IMG/VR virus record: IMGVR_UViG_3300049259_000121
Span: 1-29,480 of that record
Length of the DNA stretch: 29,480 nt
Source of the DNA: a virus
Strand: one strand, 5' to 3'
Every line of letters starts with the position of its first letter. Within the stretch, counting starts at the first letter, position 1. Positions 22,262-29,480 of the stretch are shown here, in pieces. Both the position numbers and the translations under genes were made by a program. The notes beneath the pieces were generated by a model. That model saw nothing but the letters and a program-made list of their open reading frames with translations. It had not been told where the DNA came from and searched no databases.

Positions 22262-24466
22262 TCAGCCCGTCTCCTCGTCCCACTCCGGCTTCCACTTCTC
22301 GCCGGGGTCGACCTGGACATATCGGCGCATCCCGATGTGCCGGGGCGGTCCGTAGAGACCGGTGGGCCGGTAGTTCTCCGGGCGCTTGACGACCGTCCCG
22401 CTCTCCTCGTCGTGGATGTCCTCGATCGAGTTGTCCGGAGGGACGTAGTGCGCGGCGATGGCATGCCGGATCTGGCCGTACCGGTAGCGGAACGAGGCCA
22501 CCTTGCGCGACGCGGGCTTCGGCATGCTGGCTCGCTGCTCGTCAGACTCCGGCGGCCGCTGGTCGCCCTCCTCGGGCACCTGGGCGTTGATCGGCATGGG
22601 GATCACCTGGGCCTGCGAGTCGGTGTTGTCCGCGCCCTCGCCCTCGGCCAGGTCCTCTTCGGTCGGAGCCAGCGCAGGGGTCGGCGTGTCGCTGTTGCCC
22701 ATCGTCGGGATGACCATGTCCTGCTCGGATGGGTCCTGGGCGTTGAGCGCCATCGGCTGGAAATCCTTCTTCAGATCGTCCGGGATCGGCAGACCCGCGT
22801 CCCGGAGGGCCTCGTAGGTCTCCTTGCGGGTCTCCTGTTCCAGCACGGCCAGCCGGATCTGCTCCTGCTTCTTCTGCTCCAGCATCTCCTCGAAGTCAAG
22901 GCCGGTGCCGAGGATCCGGCGCTCCTGCGGGATCGGCACGCCGGTGGCGGTGAGGGCCTCGATGAACTGGCGCTCCTGGGCCTGGTCGGCCAGGTTGAGG
23001 GTGTCGAACTCCAGCTCGGGCACGAGCAGCTTCGGCTGCTCGACGATCTTGTCCTCGCCGGTCTCCTCGTCGCGCAGCAGGACCTCTTCCATCTTCACGT
23101 ACCGCTTGCCGTTGCGGACGTCGTAGTCGAAGTGCTCCTGGGCCTCGGCCACGATCCGCATGCGATCGCGCGCGAAGTCCTTGAGCTGCTTCTGGTGATC
23201 GGTCATCAGCTGCGTGACGATGTCTCGGTTGAGCGCATCGGCCGCATAGGTCTCGCCCGCCTCGGCGCCCTGGAGCATGGTCCGGCTCAGCCCGAAGGTC
23301 TGGAGCATCCGGTCCTCGATGCGGTCGAAATCGCCAGAGAGATCCGGCATCTCCTCCTTGCCGAAGACGTTCTCGATGGTCGTGGCGAAGTTGTGGACCA
23401 TGACGCGGAAGTCGGCGGCCAGTGCGTCGTCCAGCGACTCGCGGAAGTCGTCCAGCTCGTCCTGGGTCGGGATCCAGGGGACGTCGGTACCCAGGTCGCT
23501 CGCGGTGGCGCCGAGCTTGGCCAGCAGCAGCGGCGTATAGAGCCGGTCGGAGATGGCGTCCTGCGCGGTGTTGAGCATCTCCTCCTGGAGCACGGCCCGG
23601 AACGCCCGCATGATGATCGGGATGCCGCGCTTGTGGAAGGTGTCGGCCTCGAACTTGATCTGCTTGAGCAGCATGCCGCTGACCGGCATCCGGCTGTTCT
23701 CGCCCGCGTAGGCGACCAGCTCGGGGTAGCTGTCCACCAGCTGCTGGTACTCCCACACCGGCTGCCGGTTGCGCAGCACGTCGCGCAGGGCCTGCGGCAG
23801 CTTGATCAGGAAACGGGGGTCACGGCTGATCGGGCTGCGCTCCACGAACACGTCGTTCGGGTGCAGCAGCTCCTCGGACTCCCAGACGCCGAGGACCTCG
23901 TTGAAGGTCCCAAGCGGGAAGGCCTCGCCGACCATCCACTTCTCGCGGGAGACGTCGACCAGGAACTTCCGGTAGTCCAGCTGCTCGAAGAACAGGTCCT
24001 CGTAGAATTCCTTGAGCTGATTGTCCTTGCATTTGATGGACATTCCCTGAAGCGGGTACTTCGCGTAGATGTCGATGCAGCTGGCGATAATCGGGTGGCT
24101 CAGGTAAAGCAGGCGACAGAATTCCCGCAGCTTCGCCATTTCCTCGTCTTTGGAAATGTCGAAGGGGAGATTGTTCTGTCGCCAGTAGAACATCGGGTCG
24201 CGCGGGCGCCCCAGGGCGAATGCGAGGTCACCGCCCCCGCCCCCGCCGGTGAAGGTGTCGGAGACGATCCCGCCGCCACCGGTAGCGCGCTTGCGCAGCG
24301 CCGAGACCCGGCGGTTGCGGCGCATCTCGGCGACCACGGGATCCTCGGTGTAGGCCCGGCCAGGGGAGAGGCTCCGGGTGGGCACGACAATGCCCGAGGA
24401 CCTGGCTCCCGGCGTTCCCTCGGGACGCGGCTGCCCTCGACGATCGTTGACCCGGAAGTCGGCCAC
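22262..24466 (-). CDS. Portal protein
   Basis: This 734-residue protein forms the dodecameric head vertex through which DNA enters and leaves. GTG 24466 follows TAGGTGG. The N-terminal 80 residues are basic and Gly-rich. The portal core has LLYLSHPIIASCIDIYAKYP (about 119-138), an EKWMVGEAFPLGTFNE strand pair (175-190) and a wing region. A stem or crown region follows, with FGLSRTMLQGAEAGETYAAD (391-410) before the long helix LKDFARDRMRIVAEAQEHFD. The end has coiled-coil EEMLEQKKQEQIRLAVLEQE, a Pro/Asp/Glu-rich linker and a tail with PASRKVASFRYRYGQIRHAI. Length is above the usual 450-600 because of the tail. The call is supported by fold order and position. Confidence 0.85.
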   Translation of the reverse strand: MADFRVNDRRGQPRPEGTPGARSSGIVVPTRSLSPGRAYTEDPVVAEMRRNRRVSALRKRATGGGGIVSDTFTGGGGGGDLAFALGRPRDPMFYWRQNNLPFDISKDEEMAKLREFCRLLYLSHPIIASCIDIYAKYPLQGMSIKCKDNQLKEFYEDLFFEQLDYRKFLVDVSREKWMVGEAFPLGTFNEVLGVWESEELLHPNDVFVERSPISRDPRFLIKLPQALRDVLRNRQPVWEYQQLVDSYPELVAYAGENSRMPVSGMLLKQIKFEADTFHKRGIPIIMRAFRAVLQEEMLNTAQDAISDRLYTPLLLAKLGATASDLGTDVPWIPTQDELDDFRESLDDALAADFRVMVHNFATTIENVFGKEEMPDLSGDFDRIEDRMLQTFGLSRTMLQGAEAGETYAADALNRDIVTQLMTDHQKQLKDFARDRMRIVAEAQEHFDYDVRNGKRYVKMEEVLLRDEETGEDKIVEQPKLLVPELEFDTLNLADQAQERQFIEALTATGVPIPQERRILGTGLDFEEMLEQKKQEQIRLAVLEQETRKETYEALRDAGLPIPDDLKKDFQPMALNAQDPSEQDMVIPTMGNSDTPTPALAPTEEDLAEGEGADNTDSQAQVIPMPINAQVPEEGDQRPPESDEQRASMPKPASRKVASFRYRYGQIRHAIAAHYVPPDNSIEDIHDEESGTVVKRPENYRPTGLYGPPRHIGMRRYVQVDPGEKWKPEWDEETG

Positions 24467-24473
24467 GCGCCAC

Positions 24474-24662
24474 CTACTTCTTCCTGCTGGAGGACGTGCC
24501 CGCAGCCTTCTGGGTGGCGGGTTCGATCACACCGTAGTTGATCAGCCGGTCCACCTCGGCGGCCTCGGCCGGAGTGTCGCGGCTCAGCTCGACGGTGCTG
24601 TCCAACGCGTGCTCGCCGGAGTCGTCGGTCCAGCCGTCCTGGAGGACGCGGTAGTGCGGCAT
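24474..24662 (-). CDS. 62-residue protein before portal, function unknown
   Basis: ATG 24662 overlaps the preceding stop by one base (TGATG type), and the stop lies seven bases before the portal start. The small protein has MPHYRVLQDGWTDDSGEHAL, a helix (PAEAAEVDRLINYGVIEPAT) and a Ser/Lys tail ending SSRKK. The pattern of a short strand, a turn and a VDRLI-GVIEP helix is like small capsid-cluster proteins that end in a residue-poor basic tail. No function is known. Confidence 0.72.
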   Translation of the reverse strand: MPHYRVLQDGWTDDSGEHALDSTVELSRDTPAEAAEVDRLINYGVIEPATQKAAGTSSSRKK

Positions 24663-25279
24663 CAGTGAACCCCGATCTGGCTGCGGATGACCTTCAGGAC
24701 TGCCTTCCGGTCGCGCGCGGCCTCCAGGGCCACGTGCCGGAGAAAGGCGTCGTGGGGGACGGCCACGCCCGAGCGCGTCCGGTAGGACTTCTTGGCAAAC
24801 GGGTTGCCTCCGCCGTCCTTGTCGTCCTCTTCGTCGTCGTCCGGCGGCCCAGCGGCGTCCTGGCCGTCCGCGAACGGATTGTCGGACTCCTCGTCCTCCG
24901 GATCGACGTCGATGCCCTCAGCGGCGTCCTGAGCCTGCATCATCTGGTCGTCGTCCTGGCCGGGCCACTGCGGGCCCATCCCGGGCACCTGGATCGGCTG
25001 GCCGTTGATGGTCTGCGGGAAGGCCGGATAGCGCGGTTGGACCTGCACGGTGAAGCAGTTCTTGCAGAAGCCGCACTCGATCGTGCCATCCGAGCGCGCG
25101 ATCACCTGGCCGGAGCCACAACTGGGGCAGTGGTAGACCACCTGAGGATCGCCAGAGTCGTGCGCGAGCTTCCGAATCGGCGGCATGTCCTCGGCGAGCA
25201 GCCGGGCCAGCCGCTGCCCGCGCGGTGCGTTCTCCGGCAGATCGGTGAAGCCCAGCCGGACCACGTAGCGCTCAGTCAT
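24662..25279 (-). CDS. Zinc-ribbon protein upstream of portal
   Basis: This 205-residue protein overlaps its neighbour by eight bases at its start. Residues about 48-75 contain YHCPSCGSGQVIARSDGTIE followed by CGFCKNCF, giving C50, C53 and a CxxCxxC cluster; this is a standard zinc ribbon. A Pro/Gln-rich part (PGMGPQWPGQDDDQMMQAQ) and an acidic segment follow. A basic helical tail (VPHDAFLRHVALEAARDRKA then VLKVIRSQIGVH) ends the protein. The ribbon plus tail could bind DNA or the portal. It is one of several zinc-ribbon proteins in the region. No catalytic residues are seen. Confidence 0.74.
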   Translation of the reverse strand: MTERYVVRLGFTDLPENAPRGQRLARLLAEDMPPIRKLAHDSGDPQVVYHCPSCGSGQVIARSDGTIECGFCKNCFTVQVQPRYPAFPQTINGQPIQVPGMGPQWPGQDDDQMMQAQDAAEGIDVDPEDEESDNPFADGQDAAGPPDDDEEDDKDGGGNPFAKKSYRTRSGVAVPHDAFLRHVALEAARDRKAVLKVIRSQIGVH

Positions 25280-25778
25280 CGGTCCCTCCGCAGGCCTGGG
25301 TGAGCAGGTCCCGGCTGGCCACGCGGTAGATCAGGTTCCGATCCTCCTCGTCCAGCTCGGCGAGGTAGGCCTGGAGGCTGGCCGAGTGCCGCAGCCGAGC
25401 CTCGGCGAAGGCCAGGGCTTCCTCGCCGACGTCCGTCGTGTCGGCGAAGGCGCCGACGCTGGCCAGCTGCTGGATCACGCTCGCGACACCGCCGGTGGCC
25501 ATCAGGTGCGCGGCGCCGGTCTTGCTCACCGGCCCGACCTCCAGCGAGTCCTCCCAGCCGTCCGGGTCGACCATGGCCGCCTGGACCCGCTTGGTGGCCG
25601 GGGCCGCGACCTCGTCCAGCTCGCGCTCGAAGGTCACCGAGGCCCCACGGGTCCCGGTGAACCACTGCACGTGCCCGGCGTTCGAGCTGGCGAGCGCGAG
25701 GATCTTGCCGTGCGTGCCGAGCCGGATACCGTTGCTGCCGTCGCCGATGCTGGTGAGCATCTGCCCCTCGTGGAACAT
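25272..25778 (-). CDS. SH3-barrel-like small protein, function unknown
   Basis: The 168-residue product starts at ATG 25778, directly after the previous stop. Residues 1-55 have the alternating pattern of a small SH3/KOW-like barrel (FHEGQMLTSIGDGSNGIRLG then THGKILALASSNAGHVQWFT). Residues about 60-105 form a second beta/helix part, and the C-terminal half is helical (EEALAFAEARLRHSASLQAY then LAELDEEDRNLIYRVASRDL). The design suggests a protein-protein adaptor. Position in a coupled row before the portal supports a head-associated role. I recognise no family. Confidence 0.74.
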   Translation of the reverse strand: MFHEGQMLTSIGDGSNGIRLGTHGKILALASSNAGHVQWFTGTRGASVTFERELDEVAAPATKRVQAAMVDPDGWEDSLEVGPVSKTGAAHLMATGGVASVIQQLASVGAFADTTDVGEEALAFAEARLRHSASLQAYLAELDEEDRNLIYRVASRDLLTQACGGTDD

Positions 25779-26651
25779 TCACGCCTCCGGGTACTGGATC
25801 ACCGATTGACGAGCCAGATGCACCGCTTCGGACAGGGAGAGCCCCGGATTGACCTGGCCGATGGTGGCGATCCTGCGCAGGATCTGGCCGTCCTTCTTGC
25901 CCGCGAAGACGCGCTTCTTGTCGCGCCGGAACTGGTCCTGACCCCAGCCGCCCGCGCGCTCTCGCGGCGGGTGGTACGGGTCGATCTCCGGGTGCACATC
26001 GAGGTCGGCCAGCGAGCCGCAGAGCTTCATCCCGCAGAACCAGTGCGCGTGGTCGCGGTAGTCGGGGATGATCGATGTGTCGGCCGTGCCGCAGCGCGGG
26101 CAGCTGGCGCCCCTGAGCAGCAGGCCGGGCTTGTCCGTCTGCGCCACGCGCCGCTGGCCCAGGAACGGCGTCTTGGTCACCCAGGGATCGTCGTAGCCGT
26201 GCTCGGCGACCAGCGGCGCGGGCGGGTTCTCGCCGTAGCCGGGGTGCGGGTCGTGCTTGTCGTAGACGTAGAGGTTCGACTCGTTCACCTGGCCCGGGAC
26301 CGGGCGCGTCGGGGCGCGGCCCTGGGTCTCGGTGTGTGCCGGGGCATTCAGGCCGTTCGGGTGCGGCCCGGGGCCGGGGTACTCGTCCCAGCCCGCCACC
26401 GGGTCAGTGCCCACCGGCGCCCGGCCATCGTCGTCTTTCGGACGCGGCATCGGCGGCTGTGAGGCCTCGCGCAGGAACGCGGTGAAGGTCGGCTCCGGTC
26501 CGGCTCGATGGACTGCGATCCGGCGCTGTGCCTCGTCGCTGTCGTCCCAGAGATCGACGTTCTTCGAGCCGCAGGCGTGCAGGATCTCCGGCTCGGGGCG
26601 ATCGATCTTGCCGCGTTCGCCGCAGTCCAGGCAGATGATCTGGATGCTCAC
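25779..26651 (-). CDS. Protein with two zinc ribbons, function unknown
   Basis: GTG 26651 overlaps the preceding stop as GTGA. The 290 residues begin with a ribbon (IICLDCGERGKIDRPEPEIL then HACGSKNV). After a Pro/Gly-rich part, a second cysteine cluster follows with CPRCGTADTSIIPDYRDHAH then WFCGMKLCG. The last 90 residues are basic and helical (DQFRRDKKRVFAGKKDGQI, GLSLSEAVHLARQSVIQYPE). Short-chain ligands fit zinc binding in both clusters. It might recognise nucleic acid or be a structural adaptor. The gene is coupled to both neighbours. Confidence 0.74.
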   Translation of the reverse strand: MSIQIICLDCGERGKIDRPEPEILHACGSKNVDLWDDSDEAQRRIAVHRAGPEPTFTAFLREASQPPMPRPKDDDGRAPVGTDPVAGWDEYPGPGPHPNGLNAPAHTETQGRAPTRPVPGQVNESNLYVYDKHDPHPGYGENPPAPLVAEHGYDDPWVTKTPFLGQRRVAQTDKPGLLLRGASCPRCGTADTSIIPDYRDHAHWFCGMKLCGSLADLDVHPEIDPYHPPRERAGGWGQDQFRRDKKRVFAGKKDGQILRRIATIGQVNPGLSLSEAVHLARQSVIQYPEA

Positions 26652-28627
26652 TCCCGCTCCTCCTCTTCTTCCTCGTCGGGGCCGCCGTCGGAAGAGCGCA
26701 CGGGGATGGGTCGGCCGGGCCGCTGCGGAGTGTTGACGTTCCGCGAGACTGCATCCTGCCGAGGTCGCTGCTCGGCGGGCTTGTCCCAGTTGTTCAGGTC
26801 GAACTCGTCGCCGGAGTCGACGCCGAGCGGGTTGTCCGCCGTGGGCCGGTTCATCGTGTCCGCGACCACGTACCGGCTGGCCATGAAGGGGTTGTTGCCG
26901 CTGTTGGGGTTGGGACCCGCCTGCTCCGGTCCGCCTCCCCCGGTGGCGAAGGGATTGGCGCTGGCCGACTGGTTCGGGATCGTCAGTGGCTGGCCCGCCT
27001 CCGCGCCGGGCCCACCGGGCTGCATGGAAGCCGGGGGCGTCGGCGCGCTGCTGGTGTCGGTCTGCGAGGGGGCGACGCCACCGGTGTCCGAGGAGGACGC
27101 TTCGGCGACCACCCAGCGCAGCGAAGCGGCCTTCGCCGATTCACTCGCGCCGGGAACGTTGGCGTAGAGCGCCTTCTGGAATTCGTGAGCGTCCTCTTTG
27201 GACTTCGGCTCGTCGTTCTTGCGTTCGCCCTTGGCGTTGAACACCGCGTAGCCACCATCGACCGGGCGGACCTCATACGGGGCGTGTTCGCCACCGCCGG
27301 GGGCGGTGTGTCGGACGGCCATGACCCGATTCGCCTGCTGAGCGGCGATCCAGGGGTGATCCTCGTGCAGCCGGACACCGTGACCTGGGTTGCCGCCGAG
27401 GTGCTTCCAGGTGTCGCCCTCGCGGTAGACCGGGCTGTTGCAGTGCGCGCAGGCGCCGTGGTTGTCCTTGTCGGCCACCACCCAGCGCGAGGCCTGCTTG
27501 CCCGAGTTCGAGTAGGACACGTCCCCGCCGGTCGATCCACCGGACTGCACCGGCGGCACCCCGCCGTAGGCGTCGACCCGCTCGTCCGGCTCGGGCAGCG
27601 CGATGTCCGGCGGGAAGCCGCCCTGGTTCGCGGTGCCCGCCGTGCCCTCGGTGTCGGTGAAGTAGTCCGGGTTCTGGCCGGGGCCGGTCTGCACGCCCTC
27701 GCCGACGTAGCCCGCCGAGCTGGCCTTGCCGAAGTTCATCGGCCGGTCGACCCAGCCCGCGTTCGGCGGGACCACCCACTGGCTCGGCTGCATCGGGTAC
27801 TGCTCGTTCATCGGGTTGTACGGGTCCGGCTCCATCTGCGCGAACTGGCCATCGGAGCCGGTGTTCGGGCCCGCCTCCGGCCCGTTGCTGAAGTAGGCCG
27901 GATTGCCCGGGGTGCCGCTCTGCCCGCCGTCGGGGACGTCGGACTCGGCCAGCGCCTCGTGCCGGATCCAGTCGACGCCCTGGGCCGTGGCCACGATGGG
28001 GTCGGCGGTGATCTCCCGGGTGTCGAAGTCGATCGCCTCGTAGTCGGCCTCCTTGACCAGGAGGAAGTCCTGCGTCAGCGACGCGGTCACCCGCGTGCGG
28101 AAGTCGTCCTCGGGGAAGAGCTGCTCCAGCTCGTCCCCGCACAGCGCCATCCGGTGACCGAACTCCCGCTCGGTTCGCGCGGCTGAGAGGAACGGCCAGA
28201 TGGCCGACGTGGCCACCTTGGCGCGCACCAGGCGCTCGTGCTCCAGTTCCTGCGCGACGTCGTGGGACGCCTCGACCCACAGATCGACGGTCATCGTCTC
28301 CTCCACCGGTCGAAGCCGGGCGTTGTGCAAGGTGGTCACGTCCACACTGGGTCCCGGGCCGAGATACGGCGTCGGGCTGTAAGGCGGCTTCGGCGGCTCG
28401 TCCGGGCTCTGCCACATCGGGTCCGTGGTCACCGGCTTCCCGGTGGGCTCGGCGCCGTTGTAGGGAGCCGGGCCGCCGGGTGTCGCCGGGTCCTGGCCAT
28501 CGGTGTCCGGCCGGGTCCCGAGGTCGCGCGGAGTCTGGTAGCCCGCCGGGTCCTGGGACTGCGGATCCAGGCCCATCCCCTCGACGTCGGCCGACGAGAA
28601 GCCGTCGGCGGTGCGTACCAGGCTCAT
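26648..28627 (-). CDS. Large Pro/Gly-rich virion-type protein with three SRWVVAD-like motifs
   Basis: The preferred start is ATG 28627, six bases beyond the previous stop; ATG 28657 is in frame but overlaps that gene. The product has 659 residues. Residues about 95-225 are a folded helical domain (MTVDLWVEASHDVAQELEHE, FLSAARTEREFGHRMALCGD). The rest is mainly disordered Pro/Gly/Asn/Gln-rich sequence. A small zinc-like cluster (GACAHCNSPVYREGDTWKH) lies near 391. The motif ASRWVVAD, SLRWVVAE or ASRYVVAD occurs three times in the C-terminal half and may be an anchoring or cleavage motif. An acidic tail ends EEEEEERE. Location before the portal suggests a virion protein or assembly factor. Confidence 0.74.
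   Translation of the reverse strand: MSLVRTADGFSSADVEGMGLDPQSQDPAGYQTPRDLGTRPDTDGQDPATPGGPAPYNGAEPTGKPVTTDPMWQSPDEPPKPPYSPTPYLGPGPSVDVTTLHNARLRPVEETMTVDLWVEASHDVAQELEHERLVRAKVATSAIWPFLSAARTEREFGHRMALCGDELEQLFPEDDFRTRVTASLTQDFLLVKEADYEAIDFDTREITADPIVATAQGVDWIRHEALAESDVPDGGQSGTPGNPAYFSNGPEAGPNTGSDGQFAQMEPDPYNPMNEQYPMQPSQWVVPPNAGWVDRPMNFGKASSAGYVGEGVQTGPGQNPDYFTDTEGTAGTANQGGFPPDIALPEPDERVDAYGGVPPVQSGGSTGGDVSYSNSGKQASRWVVADKDNHGACAHCNSPVYREGDTWKHLGGNPGHGVRLHEDHPWIAAQQANRVMAVRHTAPGGGEHAPYEVRPVDGGYAVFNAKGERKNDEPKSKEDAHEFQKALYANVPGASESAKAASLRWVVAEASSSDTGGVAPSQTDTSSAPTPPASMQPGGPGAEAGQPLTIPNQSASANPFATGGGGPEQAGPNPNSGNNPFMASRYVVADTMNRPTADNPLGVDSGDEFDLNNWDKPAEQRPRQDAVSRNVNTPQRPGRPIPVRSSDGGPDEEEEEERE
26856..27493 (-). 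repeat. Three dispersed S-R-W/Y-V-V-A-D/E motif copies
   Basis: Copies lie at about 27470-27493 (ASRWVVAD), 27099-27128 (SLRWVVAE) and 26856-26882 (ASRYVVAD). Spacing is uneven and the bases differ between copies. The surrounding protein is low-complexity, so the conserved octamers stand out. Confidence 0.5.
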
Positions 28628-28632
28628 CGCGG

Positions 28633-29480
28633 TCAGCCCTGCGCCTGGTCCAGCCACGCCTCGCGGGTGGCGATGAACTTCAGCGCGAGGCTGATCTCCG
28701 GGTCGGCCGCGTACCGCGAGCCGGTGGTCATCACGCGGCCGCCGACGTCGGCGTGCAGGTCGGCCCCCGGCTGGAGGTTGTCGCCCGGGTCGTTGGTGTA
28801 GTCGTTGGCCTCGTCGGCGCCGAAGGGCTTCAGCGGCTGGTTGCCGTTGTCGCCGCCGGTGCCGTAGGGCGGCGGGGCCTGACCCAGGTTGCTGCCGCCC
28901 GCGCCCTGCGGCGGGACGCCCGGCTGGTAGCCGCCCGCGCCCATGTCGCCCGCCCAGCCCGAGTCGTCGTAGCCCGCCTGCTTCATCGCGGCCACGTAGG
29001 CCTGCCGCGCGGCGAGGGCCGCCTGCCGGGCCGCGCCCTTGCGCTGATCACGCTCGGCGATCTGCTGCTCGGCCTGCTGGATGCTCTGGCCGACGTTGTT
29101 GGGCGAGAGCACCCAGGGGAAGGCCACGTCCTGGGGCAGCTGCGTGGGACGCTGCTGGGTGTCGCTGGGGTCCACCGTCTGCTGGACCTGGTCCAGGCCG
29201 GAGTACGCCTCGTGGCGGCTGGCCGACCGCTGGTTGCCGTTCATGTTGCTCCCGTCTCGCTGGGTTCCTTCGTCACCGTTGGCCACATCCGCCGAGGGGT
29301 CGGACTGCCCGAGGGCCGGGTCGTTGACCGGCACCACGTCCTGAGAAGCGCCAGAGCCGGTGTTGGCTTCCAGCTCCTGGATCTGCGGCGCACGCTCGGA
29401 GGTCGTGGCCTCCAGCGGCAGCGCGTTGTCGTAGTTACCCTGGCCGAACCCGGAGCCCGGCATGCCCTGCTGAGCGGCCG
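28633..29480 (-). CDS. Gln/Gly/Pro-rich virion-type protein, probably 5'-partial
   Basis: The frame is open to the right edge. ATG 29463 is available, but the codons before it (AQQG) continue the same Gln/Gly-rich style without a stop, and the spacing of a ribosome site to that ATG is poor, so the true start is probably outside. From 29463 there are 276 residues: a disordered leader, a helical middle (QSIQQAEQQIAERDQRKGAA then RQAALAARQAYVAAMKQAGY), a Gly/Tyr/Pro-rich stretch and a folded end (GSRYAADPEISLALKFIATR then EAWLDQAQG). No enzyme motif is visible. A virion or assembly role follows from position before the portal. Confidence 0.68.
   Translation of the reverse strand, partial: AAQQGMPGSGFGQGNYDNALPLEATTSERAPQIQELEANTGSGASQDVVPVNDPALGQSDPSADVANGDEGTQRDGSNMNGNQRSASRHEAYSGLDQVQQTVDPSDTQQRPTQLPQDVAFPWVLSPNNVGQSIQQAEQQIAERDQRKGAARQAALAARQAYVAAMKQAGYDDSGWAGDMGAGGYQPGVPPQGAGGSNLGQAPPPYGTGGDNGNQPLKPFGADEANDYTNDPGDNLQPGADLHADVGGRVMTTGSRYAADPEISLALKFIATREAWLDQAQG

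Noticed and set aside
1-29480. tRNA genes, CRISPR arrays, insertion sequences, attachment sites or an integrase
   Set aside because: No cloverleaf-like segments, regular spaced repeats, transposase or recombinase motifs were seen on reading both strands; a covariance-model scan was not possible.

Overview
The window is a block of the virion structural region of a contractile-tailed (myovirus) bacteriophage. Base composition is very GC-rich, and protein style, frequent GTG starts and GGAGG-type ribosome sites all suggest an actinobacterial host. The host genus cannot be read from the sequence. Every supported gene is on the minus strand, so transcription runs from the right edge to the left edge. 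Long open frames on the plus strand are GC-driven shadows. No tRNA, CRISPR array, transposase or integrase was seen, and no gene-free stretch exceeds about 175 bases.

Read in the direction of transcription: (1) 29480-24474 holds six genes before the portal. Two are Gly/Pro/Gln-rich virion-like proteins, followed by zinc-ribbon proteins, an SH3-like protein and a 62-residue protein. (2) 24466-22262 is the portal. (3) 22208-16870 encodes two very large multidomain proteins. The first joins an N-terminal barrel, a zinc ribbon, a ParB-like domain, an R-S-E ADP-ribosyltransferase-like domain and a second, Arr-like ADP-ribosyltransferase domain. The second joins an HExxH metallopeptidase, a SWIM zinc finger, a zinc ribbon and a Nudix hydrolase. 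A 45-codon coiled-coil gene lies out of frame inside the second one. (4) 16855-14511 is a small acidic protein followed by a membrane cassette: a two-helix peptide of 52 residues, a four-helix protein, an anchored coiled coil, and an anchored collagen-like repeat protein. (5) 14452-9040 is head assembly: maturation protease, a 362-residue phage family of unknown function, a zinc-ribbon acidic protein, a probable scaffold, a decoration protein and the major capsid protein. (6) 8920-1031 holds head-completion, fibre, decoration and connector genes, including a lower-GC LamG-type lectin island. (7) 963-1 is the N-terminal part of the tail sheath, which runs off the left edge.

Genes are tightly packed, often with ATGA, TGATG or TAATG junctions, implying long polycistronic messages. 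Strong hairpins break this pattern after the probable scaffold gene, after the capsid gene, after the 139-residue gene and after the 178-residue gene. Another hairpin covers the ribosome site of the maturation protease.

The most interesting part is region 3. It encodes ADP-ribose transfer, Nudix and protease activities between portal and prohead protease, where proteins may be packaged into the head and ejected with the DNA, as T4 Alt is. This is inference from domain motifs and position; nothing in the sequence proves virion incorporation.
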